DNA of 64,000 nucleotides. It comes from Owenia fusiformis (Eukaryota; Annelida; Polychaeta; Sabellida; Oweniidae). A model generated the notes under the pieces. It did not search any database and had not been told where the DNA came from. It was given only the letters and a program-made list of their open reading frames with translations. The translations under genes were made by a program, and so were the position numbers. How positions within the stretch are numbered: position 1 is the first letter of the stretch; each line of letters begins with the position of its first letter. The stretch lies in NCBI GenBank assembly GCA_903813345.2, contig CAIIXF020000009.1:22223759-22287758 (forward strand), in the 5' to 3' direction. This document shows positions 1 through 11,636 of the stretch, piece by piece.

Positions 1-580
1 ACGTTAAAATGGCGGCCATTTTTCAAAATGGCCACCTTCTACCAAAAGTGTCATTAGAAATAGACAGTGTGCCATGCTTATAGTATTCACATACCAAATA
101 TGAACAAAATTGCTCCACTACTTTTCGAGTTATAGTAAAATATGTTGAAATGGCGGCCATTTTTCAAAAATTTTTCAAAATGGCCGCCTTCTACCAAAAG
201 TGTCATAGGACAGTGTGCCATGCTTATAGTATTCACATACCAAATATGAACAAAATCGCTCCACTACTTTTCGAGTTATAGTAAAATACGTTAAAATGGG
301 GGCCATTTTTCAAAATTTTTTTCAAAATGGCTGCCTTCTACCAAAAATGTCATAGGACAGTGTGTCATGCTTATAGTATTCACATACCAAATATAAACAA
401 GATCACTCCACTACTTTTCGAGTTATAGTAAAATACGTTAAAATGGCGGCCATTTTTCAAAATGGCCGCCTTCTACCAAAAGTGTCTTTAGACAGTGTGC
501 AATGCTTATGGTATTCATATACCAAATATGAACAAAATCGCTCCACTATTTTTTGAGTTACAGCAAAAATCATAAAATGA
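1..580. repeat. Tandem repeat, about 146-bp unit, four copies
   Basis: Four head-to-tail imperfect copies start near 1, 140, 288 and 434. Each holds an inverted motif (GGCGGCCATTTT then AAAATGGCCGCC) and a conserved block with ACCAAATATGAACAAAAT followed by CGAGTTATAG. Related single blocks recur near 590-620 and 740-860. The last block leads into the GACG-rich tract at 866-935, so the whole of 1-980 may be one internally amplified repeat element. No coding potential is evident. Confidence 0.85.
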
Positions 581-865
581 CAAGTAAAGGCGGCCATTTT
601 TCAAGATGGCTGCCATGTGCTTCTTTAATATCTACATTTGTAGCATTATTAATGTCTTTTATAATTTTTTTACATTTAAAACATATTGATATTACAGTTT
701 TACATATTGCACCTAAATTACTGTGAAATCGGCACTAAAATGGCCGCCATTTTGAAATGAGTGGCCATTTTGAAAATCGGCTTTCAAGCAGAACTTCTAC
801 CCCCATAGGGTATATGTGTACAAAATATGAACAATATCGGGCCAACGGTATTTGAGTTATTGCCC

Positions 866-935
866 GGACGGACGGACGGACAGACGGACGGACGGACGTA
901 CGTACGGACGTACGTACGGACGGACGGACGGAGGC
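866..935. repeat. (GACG)n-rich simple repeat with flanking element tail
   Basis: Tracts of CGGACGGACGGACGG alternate with ACGTACGTACGGACG. They are followed by a conserved-looking segment, CCCTATATCCCTCCGAACTT, at about 940-960. The reading frames through it are composition artefacts (Arg/Pro/Ser/Val repeats). A similar ACAGACGGACGG tract sits at 43070-43170. Confidence 0.8.
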
Positions 936-1509
936 GTTCCCTATATCCCTCCGAACTTCGTTCGATGGGATAATAAGGAACAGACAAATAAAAACAAATA
1001 ACAATTATTACTAATAAGCCAAGTGGATTGCTCATGAACACCAAATGCAAGGTATAGTTGAGTGATATATTCCTTTTTCATGTTTATTTTTGTTCATGAT
1101 GAAAAGTATATCAACTTACTTACAAAGAAAGCCGCAGTTATTTTACATGTCATTTTTGTTCATTTGACTAAGTGAACACAATAATATTTTTTGTTTATTT
1201 ATAGTGAAATACATGTAATTTCATTTAACTCCATCGTTTGTTTAAAAGTCAGATTTTCAGATTAAGTGAAGTTCATCTCGAATATCTTCAGCAATTGAAC
1301 AATGGTTTGTTGGTTGATTGGTTAGTTGGAAAATGTATTATGTATTATAAGACACATAACTATGGAAAATATATAAAGGACAATTAAAATATTCCAAAAA
1401 ATAGAAAATCTCATATATAAATCTACCAGATGATATAGAGGAGCAGTGGTTTAGAAATGCAGCTCAATCTTTGTATTTGTTGTGTAGAGTTGTTCAATTT
1501 TGAACTTAC

Positions 1510-4500
1510 ATGCTTCTTGTGTGGAAAGTACCAAAGGGCCACTCCACCCATAGAACCATATACCAGTCCCATAACAGCCTCAAGGGGTCCTCTCACTACA
1601 GTCATGACACTAAAGTCACCTGCAAACCAAGAAAACAAATTGTGAATATAAAAAGCCCAGGCTTTATAAGCTTGCTAATCACAAGGCAGGGGGACCCAGA
1701 TCCACCCAACATGAAGTTTTTTAAAAGCTTGTGAAAGCCGCTGGGATCGAATAATTCTTGAAGCATGCCTGTAATCAGGTGAATCAGTTTCCTGGAGCGC
1801 CATCATATCATTTAAGAAACTTCCAAAATTGTTAATTTTGAGCCCTCCCTTAAAAATTAGCACCTAGAAAGTTTAGATATAGACACTATTCTACATTTTT
1901 ACAACACTACAAGTTCCTGTACTTATTTTCTGACTTAACTCACACTAGAGAAATTTACCTTTGGTGAATGCCATGGCTAAAACAATTGTGAATCCACTGA
2001 TGGCAAGGACATCATCAATGCTAGATGCTGCAATAACAAGGGTGGGTATCCCCTGGTCATAACCATAACCCTTGGTCTGCAGAGACAGCATACTTGGCAC
2101 TATAACTGCTGGAGTAACTGCTGCCAGGACAAACCTGAATTCAATTTCAATTTATTTATCAAACATTCATCTCATGACTGAATTGGTTGAATTGGTAGAC
2201 ACTTTAAGTTATTGTCTCATTCCAATACGTAATTTCTCGAGCAGAATATATCCTGTATTGCACTTCAAATCCTTCTATAACATTTTTATAGTGTGATCCT
2301 CTGTATTGCTACTGAGAATGTCCCCTCCGTACCAATATTTTCTGTATTGCGAGTCGCGACAGGGATGATCAATGGGGACTTAATCTCAATAGCAATACAG
2401 CTTGGTACAGTACAAGAACTGACCGATCAGTAGGCTTCATTTTCCATATCATACGATAAAAACATATTTTGAGTATGTAATTACATCATCATTCAGAGCC
2501 ACACATAAGAATTAAGAATATAACTTAATTTTAATTACTTCATTGTTCAAATGAAAACAATTTTTCTTATTTTTAAATATGATTATAAAAAAATATGAGG
2601 TTGCAAGAAACAATTATAAAAGTCACCAAATTGAGATTAAATTATATAATCAATAAGATGTTTCAGAATCTGCCAAACATTATATCATGGCATCTCAGGG
2701 CTGAAACGAAATGAGATGTCATGGTTTATCATGATGACAAATTATAGGAATTGCAAGAACTAAACCAATTTATTCATAATATTCAGATGATAACAGCTTA
2801 TGATAAGACAATGAATAAGTTATTTAAAGCTTAAAGATCAGTACAAATGTAGAACTCACCCAAGCATAAATCCCCACTCCCAGGGAAAGCTGAGCAGCAG
2901 GTGCGATGCAACGGCCACAACAGCGCACTCTACCATACAAGGCATAAAGGCAAGGCGTATGACCACACATGACAGCTTACGAAGAGCTTTTGGGTCCAAG
3001 CCAAGTCCGGCCTGGATCAAAACCACGACGAATGCTATATTCCTGGAATAAAATCATATTTTTCAATTTAAAAGGATGTGTATATATTGAAACTTCAAGT
3101 TACAGGTTCGTCCATTTTCAAGGTCAAAGCAAAGAAAGTAATACTTGTTTTGTTTTGACCTTGAAAAGGCATGTATTGTTTTTATTTTTTCTACTTGTGA
3201 CCATCTCATCTTAAACAATGAAAGAAATCTTCATAATATAGTCACTGTGCTTTCCAATTTTAGAATTCTGAAGCAAAGGATGAATTGAGACTTTATAGGG
3301 ACAAATAGGGTACATAGTTTTGCCAAGTTCTATCGTCTAAAGCTCTTCCAAAATTCTCTCACCCTCCCACCCAGCAACCAGAAACACATTACAATGTTTT
3401 GTTTAAATCTCACTAAAAAGGTTTCCTACATACTTTCTTACATACCTAAATGCAGATGACCATTGATCCTCTATGCTACTTGCAATAGAAGCTAAGTAAT
3501 AAGGACACACTTCAGCTCCAGGTGTTGAGTTATAAAGAACAGATGTATTCTCTGATATATTTAGAGACAATGCTGTGGAGTTCTGTGTACAGTTTGAAAT
3601 TGTGCGTACTAAACGGATATTACGTAGCAGACATCCAACTACAAGCATTCCTAAAATGAAATGATAAGACATTACAGTATACAGTAAAATCTGTCTAAGT
3701 GAACACCTCTCTCCAGTGAACACCTGTGTTAAGTGTACATCAAGGCACACTTTACATTGTCTCCTGTATAAAATCTTCTCTGCAGTGAACACTTAACTAC
3801 AGTGAACACTTTTTGTGGTTTTATGGGTGTTCACTATATACAGGTTTTACTGCCCTCTGAATTGATAAAAATATTTTTTGTTCACATTAATTATAATTCT
3901 TAACTGGTCGATTGTGGAGAATTTATTATTGTAGAGGAATATAGTAATGAAAACTAGAAATGGACTGACCTACTGGGTTACCGCAAAAATTCAATAATTT
4001 TTGTTTGATTGTCTTGAATTCTGGTGTCACTCTGTAGTTGAGAAAATGATTATATTAGCAGGCTTACCTAGTAAAGGTGGTAGATGTAACTTGGATATGA
4101 GAAGGCCTCCTATGAAACATGCAATGCCCAGTACTACAAGACCAAATATATTGCCTCCTGGAAGTGCTGCCTCTCCTGTTATGGCCCATAATGTGCCCCA
4201 TGTTAATAATGCTAACAACATCAGGGTCAGAGCGCCACCTATATGTCCATGTGGGGGGCATAATAATGAATGTTTCACTTGTTGATATCGGTTCGGTTTT
4301 ACAGGCAGAGGTCGATATTTTGTCCAGCATGGTTGGGCTAGTCGGAAACATAAAGTTTTACAAAATGAACATTTGGCCGGTTCTTGTTTACTATTTGAGG
4401 AATTTGAATTGGAGATGAATTCCTTACTTTCATCGAAATTTCTCTCTATTGTTGTATCATTTTTTGAAGAAGATGTATCCTCTTGTATAGTTTCTTTCAT

Positions 4501-4719
4501 CAATGGTGTAGAGTTTTTTAAATCTAGTTGTGTTGGCCGCCAGGCAGAAGATGGCGTATCAACCTCAGAGTCTGTTTGTTTAGATGGCCAAGATTTTACC
4601 TTTAAGTTAGACAAGGTTGAATCTTCTTTGGTGGTTATAGGTGATATGAGGTCCAGTGGATAGTCATCAAATTCCATACTCGGGTCTTTAAAATTGATGT
4701 CATCTTTTCCAGTAGCCAT
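1510..4719 (-). CDS. SLC9B2: SLC9B (NHA)-type sodium/proton antiporter, N-terminal five exons, 3' end outside window
   Basis: Multi-pass membrane cation/proton antiporter of the NHA (SLC9B, bacterial NhaA/NapA-like) family. Coding exons are 4719-4068, 3650-3446, 3042-2860, 2134-1959 and 1619-1510, all with GT-AG borders and consistent phases. Together they give 442 codons. The start ATG at 4719 has an in-frame TAA two codons upstream. Residues 1-150 are a polar, Ser/Thr-rich cytoplasmic tail. A CPPHG motif and the first TM helices follow. Later exons carry AGLGLDPKALRKL, then TPAVIVPSM, then the SIDDVLAI motif, whose paired Asp (about 387-388) is the family's ion-binding DD. Exon 2 encodes an NxS/T-rich loop, probably extracellular and glycosylated. 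The vertebrate protein is about 540 aa, so roughly the last 100 residues lie to the left. SLC9B1 and SLC9B2 cannot be told apart here. Confidence 0.92.
3682..3852. mobile_element. pogo/Tigger-like MITE
   Basis: A 171-bp sequence in an antiporter intron begins CAGTAAAATCTGTCTAAGTG and ends with a near inverse (ACAGGTTTTACTG). Internal copies of the phrase AGTGAACAC point both ways. CAGTNAAAC-type ends are typical of pogo-superfamily elements. The left flank is TA but the right flank is CC, so the TA duplication is not intact. It lies about 30 bp upstream of the exon-2 acceptor. Confidence 0.6.
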
Positions 4720-7606
4720 AGCTTATATCTGTCTATTTCTCCAGATAGGACACTTGAGTTTTAGTCAGTTATCTAATGCCAAAAAAACATGCATTGATCA
4801 ATATGAATCCCGACTGCTTAAATTCATCGGATGACCAGAGGTATCATTCAGTATAAAATATTAGACTAGATTTTCTTCAATATCTATCTCTGCTTGCTTT
4901 TCTCAGAATCATTTAATAAGTCATTGTGTTCATTCCAGCTGAAGCAGCAATGGCAGAATAGCCTAACTTCAATGATAATCTCTCCAGGCAGTGCTGTCAT
5001 TGAGAAAGGAGATCAAATTTCCTGAAAAGAAAGAATCAAGCATTAATGAAACCAATATTTTGTCGTGTTCCTGTAATTGAGTTTTATTGGTTTATTGACT
5101 CGATGATAGGGACTAGGCTTTTCAAAACTATCAACTCCCTGAAGGACTAAATGTCATTTTTTAGTAGTAGCATAATAATGTCTCTATTGAAATAATAAAT
5201 ATACACCATATTTATCCCATAATATCATAAAAATGTATAACAAGGCATTAAAATGCAAAGTGTCACAACCTGCCATTTGTTACAGACATCGACCACCAGA
5301 CACCAACCACCAAATGCAAAGTTGCCCATGTGCCACTTAAATTCCATCCATCAATTTTTACTTTATAAGAAATTATCCATTTTGGTCAAAAAATGGACAA
5401 CTTCTGTCTAAGAAAGAGTTCAGAAGTTTGCACAGTATTTCAGTTACATCATATAATAGTCTTCACTCCTTTAATAACATGATAACCAAATTACCTATAA
5501 TTTACATTGCAATTGTTACTTACCTTTTTATGTTTGAGTAACTAAAACTGGTAATGTTTCAATGGTTTTAACATTTAACAAATGTAATCTGGGATTAGCA
5601 TACTTGAGATGATAGATAAGCCAAAAATAATTTTAGGACTGCCATCTATTTTAATCTTTATCAATAATAAGTTCTCGTCCTTCATCTGTGCAGTGACAAG
5701 CATATCACTATCATATTTACAAAATCTAGGACATGCACCTCAGGACATGGCAATACTACCTACAAAGATTTAAAATATGTCACTGAATATCTCTTCAACT
5801 GAAACCAAAATATTGCTTTTTTATAAATTAAGTAATGTACAATGTAATGTAAATGGAGACTGTCCAGGGGTATTTGCTAGGGTACCGACAATTGTCGGCA
5901 CTCTATCGTCACCTAGTAGTGCCAGATAGAGCACAACTCGAACACACTCGGTCCCGAGTTCGAATCCCGGCAGGACCTACTTTTTTCTTTTGAGGAGGGG
6001 CATAGTGCTTCTTTTGCAGTACAGGCATTAACTTGTAGTGAGCCATAATTTATTTCGACAAAAATTTATTTAACTTCCATCAAAATTGTCCTACAAGCTT
6101 CAATTAAAAAACATTTTAAAGCTCTTTTCTTGTTCTATCTTATGGGTCGATATACACAGTTAGGGGAGGGGATGCTTTCGCCCCTGTCGCTCTCTACCCT
6201 TACCACGCCATGGCACAGGAGAAATATCTCATTTGGAATATATCACTGTTTACTTTGCGTTTGGTTGCTCTCTCATGCGAAATGGAATCGTGGCCATTAA
6301 CTAAGGGAGCCAAATGCAACTTCCATCAAAAATTGTGCTATAAGGTATGAGTACCGTAATCCAACACCAAATTCGAAAATTCATAACAATATTTTGCACA
6401 TATGGCGTTCGTGACCAACTATGAAACGCTTACCCCCCATAGTGTTATATATCAAAATGCACCTGTCCATATAGGGGTTCGATTGACCTACATCAAATTA
6501 TAGGGAGTCAGGTTACTTTTTGAGATATCAGCGTCCATTTATTTTAACTCGTGTTTGCTACCACTTCCTCAATTCTGAATATGACGGGCAAACGCGTAGT
6601 AAACATGCTCACGTTCGGAACTATTTTGACCTACATCTATTTTCGTAATTCAAATGAAAGTTGAACTCCTCTTTATTTTGATACCAAATAGTGGCATACT
6701 AGGTACCCTAGAAGCCAACTATGGGTTATTTAGAACGATACCACAGGTTTTTAAATGGACTATATAGGGGTCATTCCTTTTGGCGGATGGATATGGAACC
6801 TCATACCATAAGCTTCAAATATAAAACATTCTAGCTATTTTCTTCTATCTAATGGGTAGCAAACGCCCCTTTCTACGCCTGATCGGCTCAGGAGAAATAT
6901 CCTGTCTGTTTAGAATATATATAGCTGTTTACTCTGCATTAATAGCTCTCTAACGTCTTACTTGTTCATGTTTTTTATTGGGTTTTCAACGTTTACTACC
7001 ATTCCCTGTTCCCGGGCTACCATCTTTTGACTGGGTTTGGTAATCCCCGTGTAACCGGGGCTAATGCCCTCCCCGGGTTTTGCACTTGTTCCCAAAATAT
7101 CCGTATGATATCTGAAATATCCCCCCGCGCATTGCGCATGCGCCAGAAAATTCGAAAATCAATATTTGTCGGTCCTCTAGCGTGTAAACACAGCATATCT
7201 CCCGTACCGACAATTTATTTGTCGGTCCTCTAGCCTGCCACCACATCAGAGTCTAGAGTACCGACAAACGGGGAAAAAATGAAGGCTCACAGGCAAAGAA
7301 AAATAACAATTTTGTAACTTTTAAAAAAGGGTTCGTGATTTTCCAGTGATTGTTACTTTCCTTGTACATGTTGTATAAGAGATATATTCCCAGGGTTCTG
7401 TCACCAAAAGATGTCACTGTAACTGTCAGGTGTTGATACAGGTTCCTGTGCTTTTGATGGTTGAGGCTTAGACTATTTTGTTCCCCATTATTTCAATTTT
7501 CAATGGGCGATAATATGGATTTTTCCGTTTAGTGGCCAATTTCTGAACCAAACAGAGCCAAACAGTCCTATAAATAATCTAATAACTTAACATTCATCAT
7601 ACTTAC
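4720..7606. other. Non-coding 5' flank of the antiporter gene
   Basis: No convincing coding exon. It holds a tRNA-like B-box remnant (about 5886-5985) and two diverged direct copies of a block containing CAGGAGAAATATC (about 6110-6290 and 6830-6960). It also has a repeated TTTGTCGGTCCTCTAGC at about 7165 and 7218. The antiporter promoter or 5' UTR exons are probably here but cannot be fixed. Confidence 0.5.
5930..5980 (+). repeat. tRNA-like T-arm remnant (possible SINE)
   Basis: The sequence GAGTTCGAATCCCGG matches a Pol III B box and T-loop, and it is followed by a T-rich run. The matching A box is poor and the T stem has a mismatch, so this is a decayed tRNA-derived repeat rather than a tRNA gene. 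Confidence 0.4.
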
Positions 7607-7840
7607 ATCACATATCTGGATAAAAAGACGATCACTGGAGATGAAAGGCGTAAATCCTCGAGTTTTCATTAATTTTTGGGACAGCATCTTTTCCATAGGC
7701 AATACGTTATAATTACGATCGCTGAAAATAGTAAATTTGCGCACGTAGATTCTACTGTTCAAATGTTGCCTCGCTGATCCTGGATCCGACTCTGACTGTT
7801 TAATATTTAGACTATTGGAATAAGAAACGCGTGGGGCCAT
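7607..7840 (-). CDS. Possible 5' coding exon of an unidentified gene
   Basis: An ATG-initiated open stretch of 78 codons ends in a strong donor (GAT|GTAAGTATG) in phase 0. The peptide is mixed hydrophilic with no membrane segment or motif I recognise. It contains SDRNYNVLP and RGFTPFISSDRLF, which read like ordinary globular protein. No partner exon was found between 4720 and 7600. It does not join the antiporter coding frame, which has its own start and an upstream stop. It could be a real first exon whose partners are off the window, or chance. Confidence 0.35.
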
Positions 7841-8145
7841 TAAAGAAGACTATTGTACATTTTTGTACTTGCTGTTGGTGAAGCAGCGCTCCAAAATGAT
7901 TACTAGAAAGTGTACCACTAGCAAATTAAGACCCTTTTGGTTTTGGACCTTTTTTGCATATTGAGTTTCCACATAATCACCCATTACATCTACTTACCAA
8001 CGAAGAAGGCCAAAATCCCCCGCTTTCAGTGGTAAATTTCCGATTGTGATGACTGATATAATTATTTTCGCGGAAATTAATTCAATCTAAAGTTTGAATA
8101 CACCGGGGAAATCCCCCTGTTATCTGATTGGTCGTTGAATTTGTT
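7841..8145. other. Short non-coding spacer
   Basis: Nothing recognisable lies between the possible exon and the foldback element. If the exon is real, its promoter would be here. Confidence 0.4.
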
Positions 8146-9615
8146 TATCATCACGCCTAACCATCTAACCATCACGCCTAAACGTACAGTGACAAAATAT
8201 ACCGACGTACACTTTAGATGTACGGTGTCACTATTCTAACTGATATGAAGCAAAAACAATGAATGCGGGTGTAGTGTAGGTTTTATCAATTAATCTGAGG
8301 AATCCTTAAGGGAGTTTAATTTCGTGTGTATTCGATTTGGAAGACATTTACATGTACCTTTCTAATTCCGTGAAATTTTTTCGGGCAGTGCTCGATCTTT
8401 TTCCTAGTAAATCTACCCACCAACAATGATAGGTTTGAAAATGTGTTTTTTCACATTTCCCTTGGATTTTTTCCCCTGTCGCCTAAGAGTAACGATTGTT
8501 TTAATGAGAATATGTTTCCCAAAGTTACATAATTAAGGTCGGTTGAAGATTTAATGAATATTCACGTTTTTGCTCAAATAATAAAAAAAATCATAAATGT
8601 ACGTTGTCATCTCGATCATGGAACGTTGTCCCATGGAACTTATATATCTGAATTCACAGTTAACCCTTATGTAGACAACGTATTTTTTAACACTAATGGT
8701 CAGGAGATCAGATTCATTTAAAACTGAAACGGAACAATCCAGTATTACTAATTCAACTTGATTGAACTATATTGAACCTCTGCACTTTCGGCCAGATATA
8801 GCATAAACGGGATTACGAAAGTCATCTTCGATTAGCTAGTATAGATCTCTCCATGAACTCCTTGAGATTATTAAAATTCATAAAAGTGCAACATAACGTA
8901 ACGTACCGACACCGAATGGTCAAAGAGGTTGGAAAATAACACCCCATGGTCAAATATTAATCACCATATCAACACTTTCATAAAATAAAATAGCATTCAA
9001 CAAGAGGTAAAAATCACTTTAACCTGTTTATCTGTACCAGGGATACTTGAACATGTTCGTTGAACATCACTTGTTACTCATAAAACCCTTAATGTGTTTT
9101 GAAATTAAATCATTGCATTGTTTACATCTCAATTACAGGGAAAACGTACATTGGAGATGACAACGTACATTTTTGATTTTTTAAATTATACCAAATACAT
9201 GAATATTTATAAAACCTCCAACTGTGTAACCTTCAAATTGTGTTGTTTAGAAAAACATATTCTCATAAAAATATTCGGCACTCTTAGACGACAGGGGAGA
9301 AAATGATCAAAGGAAATGTGTAAAAAAAACATTTTCCAACCGACCAATTGCATGGGTAGATTAACAGCAAAAGAAATCGAGCACTGCTCGGAAATCTTTT
9401 AACGTAATTAGAAAGATAAATGTCTTCCAAATCGAATACATACGAATATCAAACATGAAATCCTTGATGTACTCCTCAAATAAATTGTGAAAACCACAAT
9501 CAAACCTACATCATAGTTTTCGCTTCAAATCAGTTAATAGTGACACCGTACACCTAAAGTGTACGACGGTATATCTTGTCACTGTACGTTGTCGATGGTT
9601 AGGCATGATCATGAA
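8146..9615. mobile_element. Foldback DNA element with ~480-bp imperfect terminal inverted repeats
   Basis: The left arm (about 8146-8640) reads as an imperfect inverted copy of the right arm (about 9130-9615). Shared landmarks include CGTACAGTGACAA, CGTACACTTTAG, GTATTCGATTTGGAAGACAT, GCAGTGCTCGAT, TGAGAATATGTTT and AATGTACGTTGTCATCTC. The arms are visibly diverged with small indels. The roughly 490-bp centre has no transposase. No target duplication could be fixed. Long TIRs without coding capacity fit a non-autonomous MULE-like or foldback element. Confidence 0.8.
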
Positions 9616-11040
9616 CTTGATTAACTGCCTGGTTCAATGCGCGTGTGGGCCTTGTGTGATCAATGGGGATTCCAATCCCTAGCCAAGTGTTTAACTCTTG
9701 AGGTTGGTTGTTCTGTTGATTATTTCAATATTTCGGTAATAATATACCCCGGCATAAGTTATTTCAAGATATGTCCATGGTATGCGAGATACTATACCAA
9801 TGGGATCAATGGGGCAGCATTGATTGTCTGGGCGAGAAACCTATGGTATACCGCATACTGCATCTTTTAGCGGCCTGTTTGAATCGGCCATGAACGTAGG
9901 CCTATATCAACAGATTTCACTGGCGGATCGGGGGGGGGGGGGCATGGGGCCGCCCCCCCTCCCGTTGTTAACTTCTGGGTTCACCGGCAGTGTCAATGTA
10001 CCACTGAGTACCGGTATGAAAGAAATGATGGTCCCCCAGGGATTATGGTCCCCTTTGTTAACGGCCCTTACTGGCCCAGATTGCGTATAAGGTAATGAGG
10101 GAAAGAGTTGTATTTAGGTCACCATATAAATCAATGAAGAGTAGGACCATAATTTGATAGGACCTCCTACCCTTTTACACCGGCACGGATAACAAAACTC
10201 AAAAATGTAGGTTGTTATGTAAGTCAAAATGGCAAGGCCTTGAAAAGGCCCTGCACGAAGCTGATTCCGTAATCGAATTTCATTCTTTCAAGTTATTCAT
10301 TCATGCCTTACCCTAGTCTTTGAATTCGGGCTACCGACTTTATTCGAAGTCTTTGATGCAAGACAAACACGTGTGCATTAAATCATCTCATTGAAAATTC
10401 CTTGAGATATTAATAGGGTGGTTATGGGTGTTTCTGTCTCGTGGATTGTGCATTGATTCTTATCCTGTACGAGCCTATACGTCGTGTACATACGAGTATT
10501 CATAATATACTAATAATATACATAAAAATATAAAGGTATATGTAAAATATAAAAATTTTATTGCATAAGATATCTTAAATAAATCTAATAATGATGTTCA
10601 TGAAAGTTATAAACATTTTCATCTGCGTGTGGCAGTTTTTGTGTCACCATTGTCTAAATATAATCAGATCTAGTACAATTGGATATACAGGGAAAGGGGA
10701 ATGTTTTCTGTATAGAGCATTATAATTTGATTTTGTTTGAGTTTTCATCCATCGTTCCTTAATAAATTGTAATTATTGATTTCTTGAACATTATATCTTA
10801 GATATTGGGGTGATATTGCGCTTAATATAATTATTAAACCCTTACTCGAGGGGACCAAAAACTATGTTTACCATTTTTTCATTTGTTTTTAAAGAATTAA
10901 TTATATATATATATTACTCGGAATGCGTTTGTTTATTGTTCGTGTTTTCAAAGCTTTTCTGTAAAATGCCGTACCATCCTACCAGCTTCTGGGATTTCTG
11001 TCACTCTCAAATGTTTGAAGATGACTATATACAAGTACGT
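9616..11040. other. Non-coding intergenic stretch
   Basis: AT-rich sequence with a G-run/C-run near 9930-9960. The short open frames show no family motifs, splice logic or signal peptide. Nothing annotated. Confidence 0.5.
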
Positions 11041-11042
11041 GT

Positions 11043-11256
11043 ATATGGTGTCCCAAAAGTATGCCCCCAGGCAGATATATAATGTCTCCATATTTTTGGC
11101 CAAACACTAAGTTTTGAAATGCCTGCAACTTTTGAGTTGAACCATGATACTTGGCTAATCAATGAAACTTTGGATAAGCTTTAAAATGATATATGGCACA
11201 TAATATGGAGACATTGGTATAGGGCGGAGGGGGGCATACTTTCGGGACACTCTGTA
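11043..11256. mobile_element. MITE, short member of the CAGGGTGTCCCGAAAGTATG family
   Basis: The left end (GGTGTCCCAAAAGTATGCCC) and right end (GGGCATACTTTCGGGACAC) are inverted copies, flanked by TA. Internal arms share AACCATGATACTTGG and GATAAGCTTTAAAATGATAT with the longer copy at 57938-58577. The ends resemble mariner/Tc1-type MITEs. Confidence 0.75.
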
Positions 11257-11636
11257 TATGTTCACATAATATAGACAAATAATAATCGCTATATACCACT
11301 TTTGTGCAAGTCCCTCGGGTATGTAAAATATACCCTTACACCTGATGAATATTTATATTGCACTGCACTGCATTGTATCAGCTAAAATGTGTATGAAATG
11401 ATTGTCTTCCACCATCGTATGATGCTGCTGTACATTTTACAGAAGATGAAAACCCCTAAATAACTGATCATGAGCATTGATCAATTTCAATTTGATTGAG
11501 GTATAACCTGTTACATATCTATAATGTTGCACATATTTTTGTGTCTACCCTGTACAAATTACTTGGAGCTAGCTCTCAATTGAGGGCACATATTGTTGCA
11601 TCATACTCTGCTTGCCTCTGATAATACCAATTTCCT
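11257..11636. other. 3' flank of protease gene A
   Basis: This probably contains the 3' UTR of the gene ending at 11637. No clear polyadenylation site was fixed. Confidence 0.4.

Noticed and set aside
735-1050. Two overlapping minus-strand frames rich in Arg/Pro/Ser/Val
   Set aside because: They are translations of the GACG/ACGT simple repeat and have no independent support.
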